A DNA stretch of 64,000 nt, from positions 851,527-915,526 of the forward strand of contig NZ_JAOAMU010000001.1 of the NCBI RefSeq assembly GCF_025154075.1, written 5' to 3'. The notes beneath the pieces were generated by a model. That model saw only the letters and a program-made list of their open reading frames with translations. It was not told where the DNA came from and did no database searches. This DNA is from Chryseobacterium herbae (lineage in GTDB: Bacteria > Bacteroidota > Bacteroidia > Flavobacteriales > Weeksellaceae). Shown here piece after piece: positions 40,883-50,891 of the stretch (its first letter is position 1; each line of letters opens with the position of its first letter). Made by a program: the position numbers and the translations under genes.

Positions 40883-42088
40883 TTATCTCCCGAATTGAAA
40901 ATAGTCAGACAACAGATGCTTTTTGTTTTTCATAAACTGAGAAGTCATTTCCATTCCCGTCACGGAAAAAGTAATCCCGTTTCCTCCGAAGCCCAGGACA
41001 AAATATGAGTTTTTAAATTTTTTATGTTCTCCGATATAAGGCAGTCCGTCTTTGGTTTCCCCGAAAGCTCCGGCCCAGACAAAATCAGTATAGAAATGAT
41101 AATCAGGTTTTATTTTTTTAAGGTTTTTCAGAATTTCTTTCTCTTTTTTATCGAGAAGTGCGTCCCGTTTTTGTGCATCGCTGAAATCCTCATCTCCTCC
41201 TCCAATCAGAAGTCGTCCGTCATCGGTTGTTCGCATATAGATATAAGGATCATCCGTATTCCAAACCAATGTACTGCTGATATTCTTAAATTTGTCATCA
41301 TCAATTTCTGAAACGATGGCGAAAGTACTTTTTAAATCCACAAAGTTTTCCTTCAATAGATTTTTGCTTTCATAGCCGATGCAGTAGATCACTTTTTTCG
41401 CTTTTATCTGAAAACCGCTGTCAACCGTTACCCGATTAAAGCCTTTGTGATATTCTACCTTCTTCATTTCGGTTTTATCAAAGATTTTTAAGCCTTTTTT
41501 TGTATTATGTTCAAATAGTTCATGGGCAAATTTAAACGCATCAATGCTGGCTCCCTGCTTTGACAGAATAGCTCCATAAGTATTTTCAAATCCGAACTGT
41601 TCTACAATTTGATCTGCTTCCAGCCATTTTACATTGAATCCGGCATTTTTTCTGGCTTTAAATTCCTCTTTAAGCCACTTTACGTCTTTCCTTTTCGAAG
41701 CAAAATACAGCGATTTTTTTCGTTTAAAACCTGCGTCAGACCGGATCTGTTTGGTGAGCTTTTCAAGATTGTCAATTGCATCGGAGCAAGCTTTATAACT
41801 TGCCACAGCTCCTTTCTCACCTATCTTTTCAATCAGCTCATAAAGAGGAATGTCTATTTCATACTGTAACATGGAGGTTGTAGCGGAAGTGCTTCCGTTG
41901 CATATTTCACGTTTATCAATCAGGATTGTTCTGTATCCGTCACTGATCATCTGATGGGCAATAAGGCTTCCGGTAATACCACCACCGATAATTAAAACAT
42001 CACAGTCTTCATTTGATTTCAGGGAAGGATAAGACGTCATCAGGCCGTTCTTTATCAGCCAGAAAGGTTCGTTCGATTTTAAATCCAT
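40883..42088 (-). CDS. FAD-dependent oxidoreductase (DAO family)
   Basis: A 401-residue flavoprotein. The FAD-binding motif CDVLIIGGGITGSLIAHQM (about 29-47) and the acidic end of the second strand in LIDKREICNGSTSATTSML identify the D-amino-acid oxidase/glycine oxidase-like superfamily. The C-terminal FAD contact GFGGNGITFSVTGME is present. The substrate is unknown; similar proteins act on secondary amines. No signal peptide. It is divergent from the SpoIIAA-like gene. Confidence 0.88.
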   Translation of the reverse strand: MDLKSNEPFWLIKNGLMTSYPSLKSNEDCDVLIIGGGITGSLIAHQMISDGYRTILIDKREICNGSTSATTSMLQYEIDIPLYELIEKIGEKGAVASYKACSDAIDNLEKLTKQIRSDAGFKRKKSLYFASKRKDVKWLKEEFKARKNAGFNVKWLEADQIVEQFGFENTYGAILSKQGASIDAFKFAHELFEHNTKKGLKIFDKTEMKKVEYHKGFNRVTVDSGFQIKAKKVIYCIGYESKNLLKENFVDLKSTFAIVSEIDDDKFKNISSTLVWNTDDPYIYMRTTDDGRLLIGGGDEDFSDAQKRDALLDKKEKEILKNLKKIKPDYHFYTDFVWAGAFGETKDGLPYIGEHKKFKNSYFVLGFGGNGITFSVTGMEMTSQFMKNKKHLLSDYFQFGR

Positions 42089-42203
42089 AATTGAATATTA
42101 TATTGAAAACGCTAATATTTATAAGTATTTTAACGATTTATTATCAATTTATGGTGCAATTATTGTACCCAGTTTAAACCCAACCACATTAAAAATAAAT
42201 AGT

Positions 42204-42584
42204 ATGATAACGATTATTCCAGAAGCTCCGGAAAATGTTGCTGCATTCAATGCAACGGGAGAAATAACCAGAGAAGATTTTGAAAACCTTGTCATTCCTC
42301 ACGTAAAGGAGAAAGTAGACGAATTTGGAGAACTGAATTACCTTTTATATTTGGACACGGATCTGGATAAGTTTACCATGGGAGCATGGCTTCAGGATGC
42401 TCTTTTAGGATTAAAAAATCTTTCAAAATGGAATCGCGCAGCCATTGTTACAGACAAAGAAGCTGTCCAGAACTTTACAGATATTTTCAGTGTCCTGATG
42501 CCAGGAGAATTTAAATCTTTTCCTAAAGAAAATTTATACAACGCATTGTATTGGTGTAAAAACGGAAACGAAGTAGAAGTATGA
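42204..42584 (+). CDS. SpoIIAA-like (STAS-related) protein
   Basis: A 126-residue cytoplasmic protein of the SpoIIAA-like family (PF11964 type). The pattern NVAAFNATGEITREDFENLV, YLLYLDTDLDKFTMGAWLQDALLG and RAAIVTDKEAV is characteristic. Relatives may bind lipids or partner proteins; the role is not established. It is transcribed alone, opposite to the FAD enzyme, and followed by repeat-bearing DNA and a hairpin terminator. Confidence 0.85.
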   Translation: MITIIPEAPENVAAFNATGEITREDFENLVIPHVKEKVDEFGELNYLLYLDTDLDKFTMGAWLQDALLGLKNLSKWNRAAIVTDKEAVQNFTDIFSVLMPGEFKSFPKENLYNALYWCKNGNEVEV

Positions 42585-42774
42585 TGTTATGCATTAGAGT
42601 TTGAGAGTATAAGTGTTTGAGAGGGATAGAGTATCCGCGTGTAGAATGAAGTTGCTGGTTGACGGGTAGTTCGTCGCCATTAAGGCAAATATTTAAGCAT
42701 TCTGAAATCTTGGCTCTTGTTTCTTAATTCTATTATTCACCATTGACGTCTTCTCATCTCAGCCATATGATAAT

Positions 42775-42816
42775 AAAAAAGGGACTTTGCTCAAATGAAT
42801 GTGCAAAGTCTCTTTT
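42775..42816. terminator. Bidirectional terminator hairpin
   Basis: GGGACTTTGC (42781-42790) pairs with GCAAAGTCTC (42803-42812) with one wobble, flanked by A on the left and T on the right. Confidence 0.75.
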
Positions 42817-42882
42817 TGTATGTGTCAGTGATGTTAAATACTACATTATTCGGATCATGTACAAAACTTGGGGGATAAATGA

Positions 42883-43059
42883 TTTTTTTTTACGCAAAGT
42901 TCTATGAAAAATGCTTTTTGAGTTGAAGGAGGCAAAGAGTTCGACTTCGTCGCTGATGAAGCTTCCAGATATAACGTCTGCTTAATCGAATCAATGAAAT
43001 TGATTCCGCCTTTGCTTCCCTTTATCAATAGGATAATCAATTTCTTTGCGTTAAAAAAA
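42883..43059. repeat. ACGCAAAG inverted-repeat element, copy 1
   Basis: TTTTTTTACGCAAAG at the left end and CTTTGCGTTAAAAAAA at the right end are inverted repeats. Its right half, read on the minus strand, is similar to 63424-63500 (GGGAAGCAAAGGCGGAAT versus GGGGAGCAAAGGCGGAAT). Confidence 0.7.
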
Positions 43060-43123
43060 CGTATCCGCTCCCCAATTTTTGAAATTGATCCCATTATTCC
43101 ATGTATCTCCTTCACTTATTTCT

Positions 43124-44326
43124 TTATTTATCGCAAGGCACGCATTCTACAGCTTTGTCATCATTATCCGGAGTTTCTTTGCCATACAGATATCTGTATC
43201 TTAAGCTTATGGCAAGGCCAATGAATGTCATCCCCACTCCTACCAATGAAGGATATTTGAATGAAAATCCGTATTCCAAAGGAATTCCTCCTAAAAAGGC
43301 ACCCATCGCATTGGCAATATTAAACGCAGCCTGCATAAACGCGGCAGCCATCATTTCACTTTTTGGGGCCGCTTTCATCATCATGATATTAATTGGTGCG
43401 GCAACCGACATCGATAACGCTCCACAGACAAATGTCAGGATTAGTGCTATATTCTGATGTTCGGCAAATAAAAACACTCCTCCCAAAGAGATCATCATCA
43501 GAAAGATCAATAATGCACATGTTTTTTCAGGTCCGAGACGGTCGGAAATAAATCCTCCGGCAAGATTCCCAACCACCATTCCTGCGCCGGCAAGAATCAT
43601 GACATACGCCATCTGATTGCTTTGGATTCCGGCAACAATGGTCATTAATGGGGTAATATAACTGAACCAGGTGAAAAGTCCTCCAAAACCAATCGCTGTA
43701 ATTCCCAATACCAGCCACGACTGTTTATTTTTAAGGAATTTCAGTTCTTCAAGGAAATGCGTATCCTGATTGGATTCTATGACAGGAAGCCATAATTTCA
43801 GGAATAATATCGCGAAAAGGCCGATCAATGCAACAATTGCAAAATAGAGTTTCCAGTGATAGGCATGTCCTATGTAGGTAACGAGCGGAACCATAATCAG
43901 ATTGGCCACCGTAAGCCCGGTAAACATTAAGGATATATAAAATGCCTCCTTCCCTTTTCCAGCCATCCGCGATGCGACCACTGTTCCTACTCCGAAGAAC
44001 GCTCCATGAGGAAGTCCGGACATGAATCTCATGATCAGCATGCTCGTATAATCAGGCATTACTGCAGAAAGTCCGTTGAATATGGTGAACAGGATCATTA
44101 AAACCATCAGCACTTTTTTAGGTGGAAATTTTACAGAATATCCAATCAGGATGGGTGCTCCGATTACCACTCCCATCGCATAAGCTGAGATCAGGTGTCC
44201 TGCTTCAGGAATGGAAATCTTGAGGGTATTTGCAATATCCGGAAGCAGTCCCATAACGGTAAATTCCGTAGTTCCGATTCCCAGTCCGCCTATGGCCAGC
44301 GGAATTATTCTTTTATCAATCTTCAT
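43124..44326 (-). CDS. MFS transporter (AraJ/YdhP-like efflux type)
   Basis: A 400-residue inner-membrane transporter with 12 predicted helices. The TTEFTVMGLLPDIA start is typical of the DHA1 group that includes AraJ and YdhP, and SGLPHGAFFGVGTVVASRM and the ISDRLGPE loop fit the superfamily. The transported compound is unknown, probably a sugar or drug exported by proton antiport. It is divergent from an AraC-type regulator whose start lies about 195 bases away, suggesting local control. Confidence 0.9.
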   Translation of the reverse strand: MKIDKRIIPLAIGGLGIGTTEFTVMGLLPDIANTLKISIPEAGHLISAYAMGVVIGAPILIGYSVKFPPKKVLMVLMILFTIFNGLSAVMPDYTSMLIMRFMSGLPHGAFFGVGTVVASRMAGKGKEAFYISLMFTGLTVANLIMVPLVTYIGHAYHWKLYFAIVALIGLFAILFLKLWLPVIESNQDTHFLEELKFLKNKQSWLVLGITAIGFGGLFTWFSYITPLMTIVAGIQSNQMAYVMILAGAGMVVGNLAGGFISDRLGPEKTCALLIFLMMISLGGVFLFAEHQNIALILTFVCGALSMSVAAPINIMMMKAAPKSEMMAAAFMQAAFNIANAMGAFLGGIPLEYGFSFKYPSLVGVGMTFIGLAISLRYRYLYGKETPDNDDKAVECVPCDK

Positions 44327-44521
44327 TGTGAGTAAACTTCTTTTTCGAATTAAATTTTAAATGATTTTTTCTAAAAAATAAAAACAGTCTCCTATCTTTA
44401 TTTTGAAAGTGCAAAAATCGCTAGAAATATTGGTTTTTACTTCTCTTGAAATGATAAAAATTTGCTCCATATTAACCTTTTTATGTAATTTTAAAATCAG
44501 AATCAATCAAATGAGAACAAA

Positions 44522-45382
44522 ATGAAAATTCAGAAAGAGGTTATAGAATTTGAAAAAGGAAAATCTTTTAAGCTTTTTTCGCCGTCTTTAAAGAACTGTT
44601 TTTTCTGGCACCATCACCCCGAAATAGAACTGGTCTATGTAGAAGCCGTCAATGGAATCCGCCACGTAGGACGGGATATTTCCGGTTTTACAGAAAGTGA
44701 TTTGCTACTAATTGGTTCCAATGTTCCCCATCTGAATTTCGATTACGGTATCCAGACGGAATGCAGGCAGTTGGTTCTGCAGATGAGAGAAAATTTTCTT
44801 CAGGACATTATTTTCCCTGTTCCTGAATTTGAAAACATCAAAAAACTTCTGGAAAGATCCTATCTGGGGCTTTCCTTCTTAGGAGAAACCAAGAAAACGG
44901 TTGTTGAAAAACTTCTTGACATTAAGGATAAAAGTTCGTTTAATTCTTTGATAGGTCTGATTGAAATTCTGCAAATCCTCGCTGCCACAGATGAAGTAAA
45001 AGAGCTGAACAAAGAAGATACAAGAATAAAATGGTTCTTAAACGACAAGATCAGAATGGGAACCATCTACGACTACATTCATGAAAATTATGATAAAAAA
45101 CCGAATGTCAACGAAATTGCAAAGATCGTCAGTCTAAGCACGCCTGCATTCTGCCGTTATTTTAAAAAGCAGACGAATATGACATTCACGGAATTTGTCA
45201 ATAATTACAGAATTAACCAGGCCAAGATATTTCTGCTGAAGGATTATTCTGTGACAGAGGTTTGCTTTCAGGTAGGTTTTGAGAGTTTGTCTTATTTCAA
45301 TAAGCTTTTCAAACAGCATACAGGCGAAACTCCATCTGAATTCAGGAAAAAATATTTGAAGAATATTGAAGTACACAGATAG
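44522..45382 (+). CDS. AraC family transcriptional regulator with cupin domain
   Basis: A 286-residue regulator. The N-terminal cupin-like sensor domain (about 1-140) has FFWHHHPEIELVYV, and the C-terminal double helix-turn-helix domain (about 185-283) has VNEIAKIVSLSTPAFCRYFKKQ and the AraC signature from VTEVCFQVGFESLSYFNKLF. It is divergent from the MFS gene, so it probably controls the exporter in response to a small ligand, perhaps a sugar. The serine-hydrolase gene follows on the same strand after 70 bases. Confidence 0.92.
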   Translation: MKIQKEVIEFEKGKSFKLFSPSLKNCFFWHHHPEIELVYVEAVNGIRHVGRDISGFTESDLLLIGSNVPHLNFDYGIQTECRQLVLQMRENFLQDIIFPVPEFENIKKLLERSYLGLSFLGETKKTVVEKLLDIKDKSSFNSLIGLIEILQILAATDEVKELNKEDTRIKWFLNDKIRMGTIYDYIHENYDKKPNVNEIAKIVSLSTPAFCRYFKKQTNMTFTEFVNNYRINQAKIFLLKDYSVTEVCFQVGFESLSYFNKLFKQHTGETPSEFRKKYLKNIEVHR

Positions 45383-45452
45383 TTTAATATATTTATAAGC
45401 TAGTTCATATTATTCATTGATTTACTGATTATTATACATTAAAAAAACTAAA

Positions 45453-46754
45453 ATGAAAAATTTTATTCTGCTCATCATTCTTTTCTCAATAAAAGGATAT
45501 GCTCAAAATATAGACAAACTAAGAATTGATAGTTTAATAACAGCCATTGAAATCAATAATCAGGATATAGGCAGCATTTCGATTTTCAAAAATAACAAAG
45601 AAGTTTATAGCAGAACTTTCGGGGAAATTAATATCAAAGCACTGCAAAAAACACAGGATCTAAAATATCATATCGGATCTGTTTCAAAGATGATTACCGC
45701 AACACTGATCTTTAAATTAGTTGATGAAAAGAAAATCAGTTTAGACGATAAACTTTTCTCTTTCTTCCCCGATATTCCAAATTCAAAAAAAATAACGATT
45801 AAAAACCTTCTGGAACATACCAGCGGACTGCAGAACTTTGTGATAAAGGAGAACAACAGTCAATGGTTAACAAAAAAAGCCACTCAAAAAGAAATTATTG
45901 AAGAAATCATAAAACAGGGAGTTGCTTTTCAGCCTGGTGAAAAAGTTTTTTACTCCAATTCTGCGTATTATTTACTTACCAAAATTGTAGAGAGTAAATA
46001 TAATTCCAGCTACAGCACAATTTTAGAAGAAAAAATAATAAAACCTCTTAAACTCAAGAATTTTGCTTCTTTTCATCATCATAATTACAATACTATCGCT
46101 CCATCCTATCGTTATGAAAACGGCTGGATAAAAGTAGAAGATTTTTATTTTGAAAATGTAATCGGAGTTGGTGATATTGCCTCTACAATGTATGATACGA
46201 ATGTTTTTATCTCTCAATTATTTGCCGGCCAAATCATCTGCATAACATCTTTGGAAAAAATGGTCCCTGCTGACGGATCTTTTTTTGGAAGAGGATTAAT
46301 AAATCTTTCTTTTGGCGGCAATGAATTGTATGGCCACTATGGTGACACATATGGCTCTCACAGCATTGTTTTGTTTGATATTAAAAATAAAACGGCCATT
46401 TCCCTAGTAGTAAACGGTGAACGGCTAAGCAAAGATGATTTTGTTTATTACCTTCTAAATATTTTATATAAGAATAAAAGAAAACTATCCGAAAGACAAA
46501 TAGACGGTATGCATGCAGAACTTTATACCGGAATATACAGTTCGGTCGAACTTCCTTTTAAACTAAAACTATCTTATGGAGATCAATTTTTAAAAGCCGA
46601 AGTTGTAGGTGATTCTCCATTCACTCTTGATAAAATCGGAGAAAACAAATTTGAATATTTTCCTGCCGGAATCACCCTGGAATTTAATCCTTCTGAAAAG
46701 AAAATGCTCATGATACAAAGAGGGCAGAAATATCAATTCACAAGAGATCAATAA
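45453..46754 (+). CDS. Serine hydrolase, beta-lactamase class C family
   Basis: A 433-residue exported enzyme. The signal peptide ends IKGYAQ. The catalytic SxxK is Ser76-Val-Ser-Lys79 in HIGSVSKM, with YSN in VFYSNSAYYLL (second active-site motif) and HYGDTYGSH as the probable third motif. A C-terminal beta domain (about 345-433) resembles those of D-aminopeptidase-like or esterase relatives. It may act on cell-wall peptides or esters. It is more AT-rich than its neighbours, which could mean later arrival. Confidence 0.88.
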   Translation: MKNFILLIILFSIKGYAQNIDKLRIDSLITAIEINNQDIGSISIFKNNKEVYSRTFGEINIKALQKTQDLKYHIGSVSKMITATLIFKLVDEKKISLDDKLFSFFPDIPNSKKITIKNLLEHTSGLQNFVIKENNSQWLTKKATQKEIIEEIIKQGVAFQPGEKVFYSNSAYYLLTKIVESKYNSSYSTILEEKIIKPLKLKNFASFHHHNYNTIAPSYRYENGWIKVEDFYFENVIGVGDIASTMYDTNVFISQLFAGQIICITSLEKMVPADGSFFGRGLINLSFGGNELYGHYGDTYGSHSIVLFDIKNKTAISLVVNGERLSKDDFVYYLLNILYKNKRKLSERQIDGMHAELYTGIYSSVELPFKLKLSYGDQFLKAEVVGDSPFTLDKIGENKFEYFPAGITLEFNPSEKKMLMIQRGQKYQFTRDQ

Positions 46755-46779
46755 ATGAAAATCTATCGAAATAAAACAC

Positions 46780-46808
46780 AAAAAAACCGCTCCAAAAATG
46801 AAGCGGCT
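46780..46808 (-). terminator. Terminator after lipA
   Basis: On the minus strand AGCCGCTTC faces GGAGCGGTT and runs into T residues. Confidence 0.8.
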
Positions 46809-46815
46809 ATATTTT

Positions 46816-47682
46816 TTAGTGGATATGCTTTTCAGCGTGGTAAGAACTTCTTACTAAAGGTGAGCTTTCTACATGTCTGAAACCTAAGCTTCTTGCAAAG
46901 TCTCCCAACTCATCAAACTCTTCCGGTGTAATGAATTTCTTCACCGGTAAATGTTTTTTGGTAGGCTGAAGATACTGACCAAGTGTAATGACATCAACGT
47001 TTGCATTTCTGATATCTTCAATGGTTTGGAAAACTTCATCTTTAGTTTCGCCCAAACCTAGCATTACTCCGGTTTTTGTTCTTCTCTGGCCTGCTTCTTT
47101 TAAGTATCTCAATACTTCTAAGCTTCGCTCGTATTTAGCCTGGATTCTAACTTCTCTTGTTAAACGTTTTACCGTTTCCATATTGTGAGAAATTACTTCC
47201 GGAGCTACATCTACCAGTCTGTCAAGGTGCTTGGTAAGCCCTTGGAAGTCCGGAATAAGTGTTTCCATGGTTGTTCCCGGAGAAATTCTTCTTACAGCAT
47301 TTACCGTTTCACCCCAAAGGATGGAACCCATATCTTTCAGATCGTCACGGTCTACCGACGTAAGAACAGCATGCTTGATTTTCATTAATTTGATAGAACG
47401 GGCCACTTTTTCAGGCTCATCCCAATTCACATCAAGCGGTTTTCCTGTTTTTACACCGCAGAATCCGCAGCTTCTGGTACAGATATTTCCTAAGATCATG
47501 AACGTTGCCGTTCCTTCTCCCCAGCATTCACCCATATTCGGACAGCTTCCGCTCTGGCATATGGTATTTAATTTATATTTGTCGACCAAAGTCCTAAGCT
47601 CCCTGTAGTTTTTTCCGGTAGGAAGTTTTACACGGATCCACTTTGGTTTTTGAACGGTAGTATCTTGAACTAAATTTTCCAT
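46816..47682 (-). CDS. lipA: Lipoyl synthase
   Basis: A radical-SAM enzyme that inserts two sulfurs into protein-bound octanoyl groups to make lipoate. At 288 residues it is the normal length. The auxiliary cluster ligands are Cys42, Cys47 and Cys53 ([12 protein letters not shown]), the radical-SAM cluster Cys68, Cys72 and Cys75 (CTRSCGFC), and the C-terminal [11 protein letters not shown] gives the Ser ligand motif RSSYHA. Octanoyl transferase is not in the window. Transcribed alone, with a terminator directly after it. Confidence 0.97.
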   Translation of the reverse strand: MENLVQDTTVQKPKWIRVKLPTGKNYRELRTLVDKYKLNTICQSGSCPNMGECWGEGTATFMILGNICTRSCGFCGVKTGKPLDVNWDEPEKVARSIKLMKIKHAVLTSVDRDDLKDMGSILWGETVNAVRRISPGTTMETLIPDFQGLTKHLDRLVDVAPEVISHNMETVKRLTREVRIQAKYERSLEVLRYLKEAGQRRTKTGVMLGLGETKDEVFQTIEDIRNANVDVITLGQYLQPTKKHLPVKKFITPEEFDELGDFARSLGFRHVESSPLVRSSYHAEKHIH

Positions 47683-47884
47683 CTCTAAAATTGAAGTTCA
47701 AAGTTAAGGAATTTTTCATGGAAACCATCTAATGGAAAAATTGATGGAAAAGATAATCTTATATGAGGTCGGGAAGATTGAAGCTGGAACAAGGAAGTTA
47801 TTAAGGTCAAAGACACAGCTATAGCACAGTTTTATTAACCTGATTCAGAATATAATTGTAATTTTAAATAACCAAATTTAAACT

Positions 47885-48517
47885 ATGAAGAAGATCCTTT
47901 TGACTGCATCTGTTATAATTAGTACATTTTCGTTTGCTCAGAAAGAACTTCAACCGGCGGGTTCTGAGATTATTGAAACTGTGGAGGGAGATCTTGACGG
48001 TGATAAAATTCCTGAAAGAGTGGTCATCTATAATACTACAGATGAAGGTGAGCTAGGTAAAATCCGTGAAATTCAGATTCAGAAAAAAAGTGGCGGAACA
48101 TGGATGGTCCTAAGTAAATCAAGGAATGCAATTCTGGAAAGTGCCGGCGGAGGCATGATGGGCGATCCGTATCAGAGTACAAGTATTTCAAAAGGAATTT
48201 TAAGCATTACCCAGGCAGGCGGAAGCAGCTGGAAATGGGGCTATACAGATAAATACAGGTTTCAGAACGGACATTTTGAACTGATCGGTTATTCTTCAGA
48301 ATCCGGCAGGCCCGGAGATTATTGGGCAGAGGTAGATTTTAATCTTTCCACAGGACAGCTCAACTACAAAAAAGATGTAGAAAACACTAAGGAATATGGA
48401 AAATCCAAACAGGAAACTTATATTAAAAAGGGATTAAAGATCGATCTGCAGAACAGAAATCAAAAGGACCAGAGAAAAATTGTTCTTCCTAAAACGAAGG
48501 AGGAAATTTATCTGTGA
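47885..48517 (+). CDS. Secreted protein of unknown function
   Basis: A 210-residue exported protein with signal peptide MKKILLTASVIISTFSFAQ. The mature start EGDLDGDKIPERVVIYNT is like the calcium-binding turn of FG-GAP/VCBS-type repeats found in uncharacterised periplasmic proteins. Gly-rich loops follow (AGGGMMGDP, QAGGSSWKWGY). No named family is certain. Alone between lipA and the sigma-factor gene, which face away from it and toward it respectively. Confidence 0.68.
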   Translation: MKKILLTASVIISTFSFAQKELQPAGSEIIETVEGDLDGDKIPERVVIYNTTDEGELGKIREIQIQKKSGGTWMVLSKSRNAILESAGGGMMGDPYQSTSISKGILSITQAGGSSWKWGYTDKYRFQNGHFELIGYSSESGRPGDYWAEVDFNLSTGQLNYKKDVENTKEYGKSKQETYIKKGLKIDLQNRNQKDQRKIVLPKTKEEIYL

Positions 48518-48603
48518 AAATTTTGAACCGTTAAATAGTATACTCCTAAGATTGAGTTGCTAATTGTCGGTTTGAACCACGAAACCCGCATCCCGAAATC
48601 AGG

Positions 48604-49164
48604 TTAATTATCATCAAACTCATTATTCTTCAGCAGTTCTGCCAGTACTTTCTTGGCACGCATCACCCTTACCTTGGTATTGGCAACGGAAATCCCTAGT
48701 TCTTCTGCGATTTCTTTGATGCTTTTTTCTTCAAAAAATCTTAATTTGATAATATCCTGGTAGTTGGCATCTAAAGATTCAATGGTTTTAATGATCTTTT
48801 TCTGCTCTTCATTGGAGATCATGAGCTCTTCCGGAGATTTAGCGAACTGGTTTTTAACCTCATCAAGATTCTCGGTTGGGTCCTGGTTTTCGCGGCTTCT
48901 TTTTCTCCAGAAATCAATGACCGTATTTTGGGCAATGGTTAATACCCAGGTTTTAAACTGAAAATGCGGGTCATACATATCCAGTTTCGACAGCACTTTT
49001 GAAAAAACATTCACCGTGATTTCATCTGCATCATTTTCATCTTTTACTTTCTTCATGACAAAAGAGAAGACATCCACCCAAAAAACATTGATGAGTTTGG
49101 TCTGGGCTTTCTGGTCCTTTTCTTTGGCCTTTTGGATAAGCAGGAATAGCTGTTCGTCGTTCAT
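48604..49164 (-). CDS. RNA polymerase sigma factor, ECF-like
   Basis: A 186-residue sigma-70 family protein. Region 2 (about 10-85) includes DEITVNVFSKVLSKLDMY and the DNA-contact segment FKTWVLTIAQNTVIDFWRKR; region 4 (about 125-180) has LRFFEEKSIKEIAEELGIS. The ATG at 49164 is chosen because the promoter TTG-N19-TATATTTG (49171-49200, minus strand) lies immediately upstream and would give an almost leaderless mRNA; a frame from 49200 would start inside the promoter. No anti-sigma gene is adjacent, so the mode of control is unclear. Confidence 0.9.
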   Translation of the reverse strand: MNDEQLFLLIQKAKEKDQKAQTKLINVFWVDVFSFVMKKVKDENDADEITVNVFSKVLSKLDMYDPHFQFKTWVLTIAQNTVIDFWRKRSRENQDPTENLDEVKNQFAKSPEELMISNEEQKKIIKTIESLDANYQDIIKLRFFEEKSIKEIAEELGISVANTKVRVMRAKKVLAELLKNNEFDDN

Positions 49165-49170
49165 TATTAA

Positions 49171-49200
49171 CAAATATAATTTTTTTAAATGAAAGGGCAA
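49171..49200 (-). promoter_or_regulatory. Consensus promoter of sigma-factor gene
   Basis: On the minus strand TTG (49200-49198), 19 bases, then TATATTTG (49178-49171), only six bases before the ATG. A full match to the Bacteroidota promoter. Confidence 0.75.
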
Positions 49201-49273
49201 GGGGGCAGATAGGCCTTTTTATCCTTTGATTTTTTTACCTTCCGCTACCTATTCTCTATACTCCTGAATTTAC

Positions 49274-49281
49274 TATCTTTG
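49274..49281 (+). promoter_or_regulatory. -7 element upstream of tyrS
   Basis: TATCTTTG, 28 bases before the ATG at 49310. No clear -33 element. Confidence 0.5.
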
Positions 49282-49309
49282 CACCATAAAATTTTAAAGA
49301 AAAGTATAG

Positions 49310-50605
49310 ATGAATTCCTTTATAGAAGAACTAAAATGGCGTGGTCTTTTTGCCGATATGATGCCAGGAACCGATGAACAGCTGAATAAGGAGGTAACTA
49401 CTGCATATATTGGTTTCGACCCAACTGCTGATTCTTTGCATATCGGAAGTCTTATCCAGATCAAAATTTTAGCCCATTTCCAGCAGCACGGCCACAAGCC
49501 AATTGCTTTGGTAGGAGGCGCTACAGGGATGATCGGAGATCCTTCAGGGAAATCTGCAGAAAGAAATCTGCTGGATGAAGCTACTCTTCTTCATTATGTA
49601 GACTGTTTGAAAAACCAGCTTTCAAAATTTTTGGATTTTGAAGGTGAAGGTGCCAATAAAGCTGAATTGGTGAACAATTACGACTGGATGAAGAATATTT
49701 CTTTCCTTGATTTTGCAAAAAATGTAGGTAAGAATATCACCGTTAATTATATGATGGCGAAGGACTCTGTAAAAAAGAGATTTTCAGGAGATGGCAGTGC
49801 AGACGGGATGAGTTTTACTGAATTCACTTACCAGCTAATCCAGGGATATGATTTTCTTCACCTGTACCAGAATAATAACGTAAAGCTTCAGATGGGCGGT
49901 TCTGATCAGTGGGGAAATATCACGACTGGAACTGAACTGATCCGCAGAAAAGCTCAGGGAGAAGCGTTTGCATTAACGGTTCCTTTGATCACGAAGGCTG
50001 ATGGTTCTAAATTCGGAAAATCTGAAAGCGGAGAAAATTACTGGCTGGACAAAAAGAAAACTTCACCGTACAAATTTTATCAATTCTGGCTGAATGCTAC
50101 TGATGATGATGCCGAAAGATTCATTAAATTCTATACTTTCCTATCAAAAGAGGAAATTGAAGCATTAGTGGAAGAACACAAAACAGCTCCTCATGAAAGA
50201 AAACTTCAAAAGAGACTGGCTGAGGAAGTAACGGTTTGGGTACACGGCAGAGAAGAATATGAAAAAGCTCTGAAGGCTTCAGAAATTCTTTTCGGACGTT
50301 CTACTGCTGAAGATCTGGTAAGTCTTGATGAGGAAACTTTCCTTGAAGTTTTTGACGGTGTTCCACAAAAAGAACTTCCAAAAGCTGATGTTCTTGGCGT
50401 AAGCATTGTAGACCTTCTTTCTGAGAAATCCGGTTTCCTAAAGTCTAAAAGTGAGGCTCAGAGAGAAATCAAAGGAAATGCAATTTCTGTAAACAAAGAA
50501 AAAGTAAACGATACCTATACTGCTAACGAAAGCGACCTTATTGACGGTACATTCTTACTGCTTCAAAAGGGTAAGAAAAGCTACTTTATTGTAAAAGCTC
50601 AATAA
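49310..50605 (+). CDS. tyrS: Tyrosine-tRNA ligase
   Basis: A class I aminoacyl-tRNA synthetase that charges tRNA-Tyr. The 431-residue protein has the HIGH-like HIGS at 44-47, the KMSKS-like KFGKS at 234-238, and [10 protein letters not shown] for tyrosine binding, and it ends in an S4 RNA-binding domain (about 360-430). Typical bacterial TyrS length. Single-gene transcript ended by a strong hairpin. TyrS is essential in most bacteria, so the region is core genome. Confidence 0.97.
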   Translation: MNSFIEELKWRGLFADMMPGTDEQLNKEVTTAYIGFDPTADSLHIGSLIQIKILAHFQQHGHKPIALVGGATGMIGDPSGKSAERNLLDEATLLHYVDCLKNQLSKFLDFEGEGANKAELVNNYDWMKNISFLDFAKNVGKNITVNYMMAKDSVKKRFSGDGSADGMSFTEFTYQLIQGYDFLHLYQNNNVKLQMGGSDQWGNITTGTELIRRKAQGEAFALTVPLITKADGSKFGKSESGENYWLDKKKTSPYKFYQFWLNATDDDAERFIKFYTFLSKEEIEALVEEHKTAPHERKLQKRLAEEVTVWVHGREEYEKALKASEILFGRSTAEDLVSLDEETFLEVFDGVPQKELPKADVLGVSIVDLLSEKSGFLKSKSEAQREIKGNAISVNKEKVNDTYTANESDLIDGTFLLLQKGKKSYFIVKAQ

Positions 50606-50626
50606 GAATACAAGCATATAAGAATC

Positions 50627-50656
50627 AAAAGAGACTGTCTGAGACGGTCTCTTTTT
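50627..50656 (+). terminator. Terminator of tyrS
   Basis: AAAAGAGAC (50627-50635) and GTCTCTTTT (50647-50655) pair, and more T follow. Confidence 0.88.
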
Positions 50657-50727
50657 TTATTGAATATCAAGAAAAATACTACCTAAATTCAGTAGAATCT
50701 TCAACAAGGTTGTCACCAATCTCAAGT

Positions 50728-50756
50728 AAAAAAAGCCGTGAAAGGAGTTCACGGCT
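50728..50756 (-). terminator. Terminator of small lipoprotein operon
   Basis: AGCCGTGAA (50734-50742) and TTCACGGCT (50748-50756) form a perfect stem; the A run on the left is a T run on the minus strand. Confidence 0.82.
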
Positions 50757-50891
50757 CTTGTAGAGAAAGTTACCACTTTTAAAATGCTCTTGCTACAATT
50801 ATTGATTCTGAAGAGCCATGAAAAAACTATTATAAAAAAGATATGTTTAAGTGTCTGGTGATTGTTTTAATTCTTTTTAGAAGTTCAGTTT

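Larger units (their letters stand above)
42585..43123. other. Spacer with terminator and inverted-repeat element
   Basis: No supported gene. It holds a strong hairpin at 42775-42816 and a 177-base element with inverted ends (42883-43059). Early in the spacer are GAGTTTGAGAG-type strings like those near 29215 and 60843. The small open frames in the element are products of the repeat. Confidence 0.6.

Noticed and set aside
42855..43115. 86-residue open frame
   Set aside because: It lies almost entirely in the ACGCAAAG inverted-repeat element; similar peptides at 63390-63596 arise from a second copy of the repeat.
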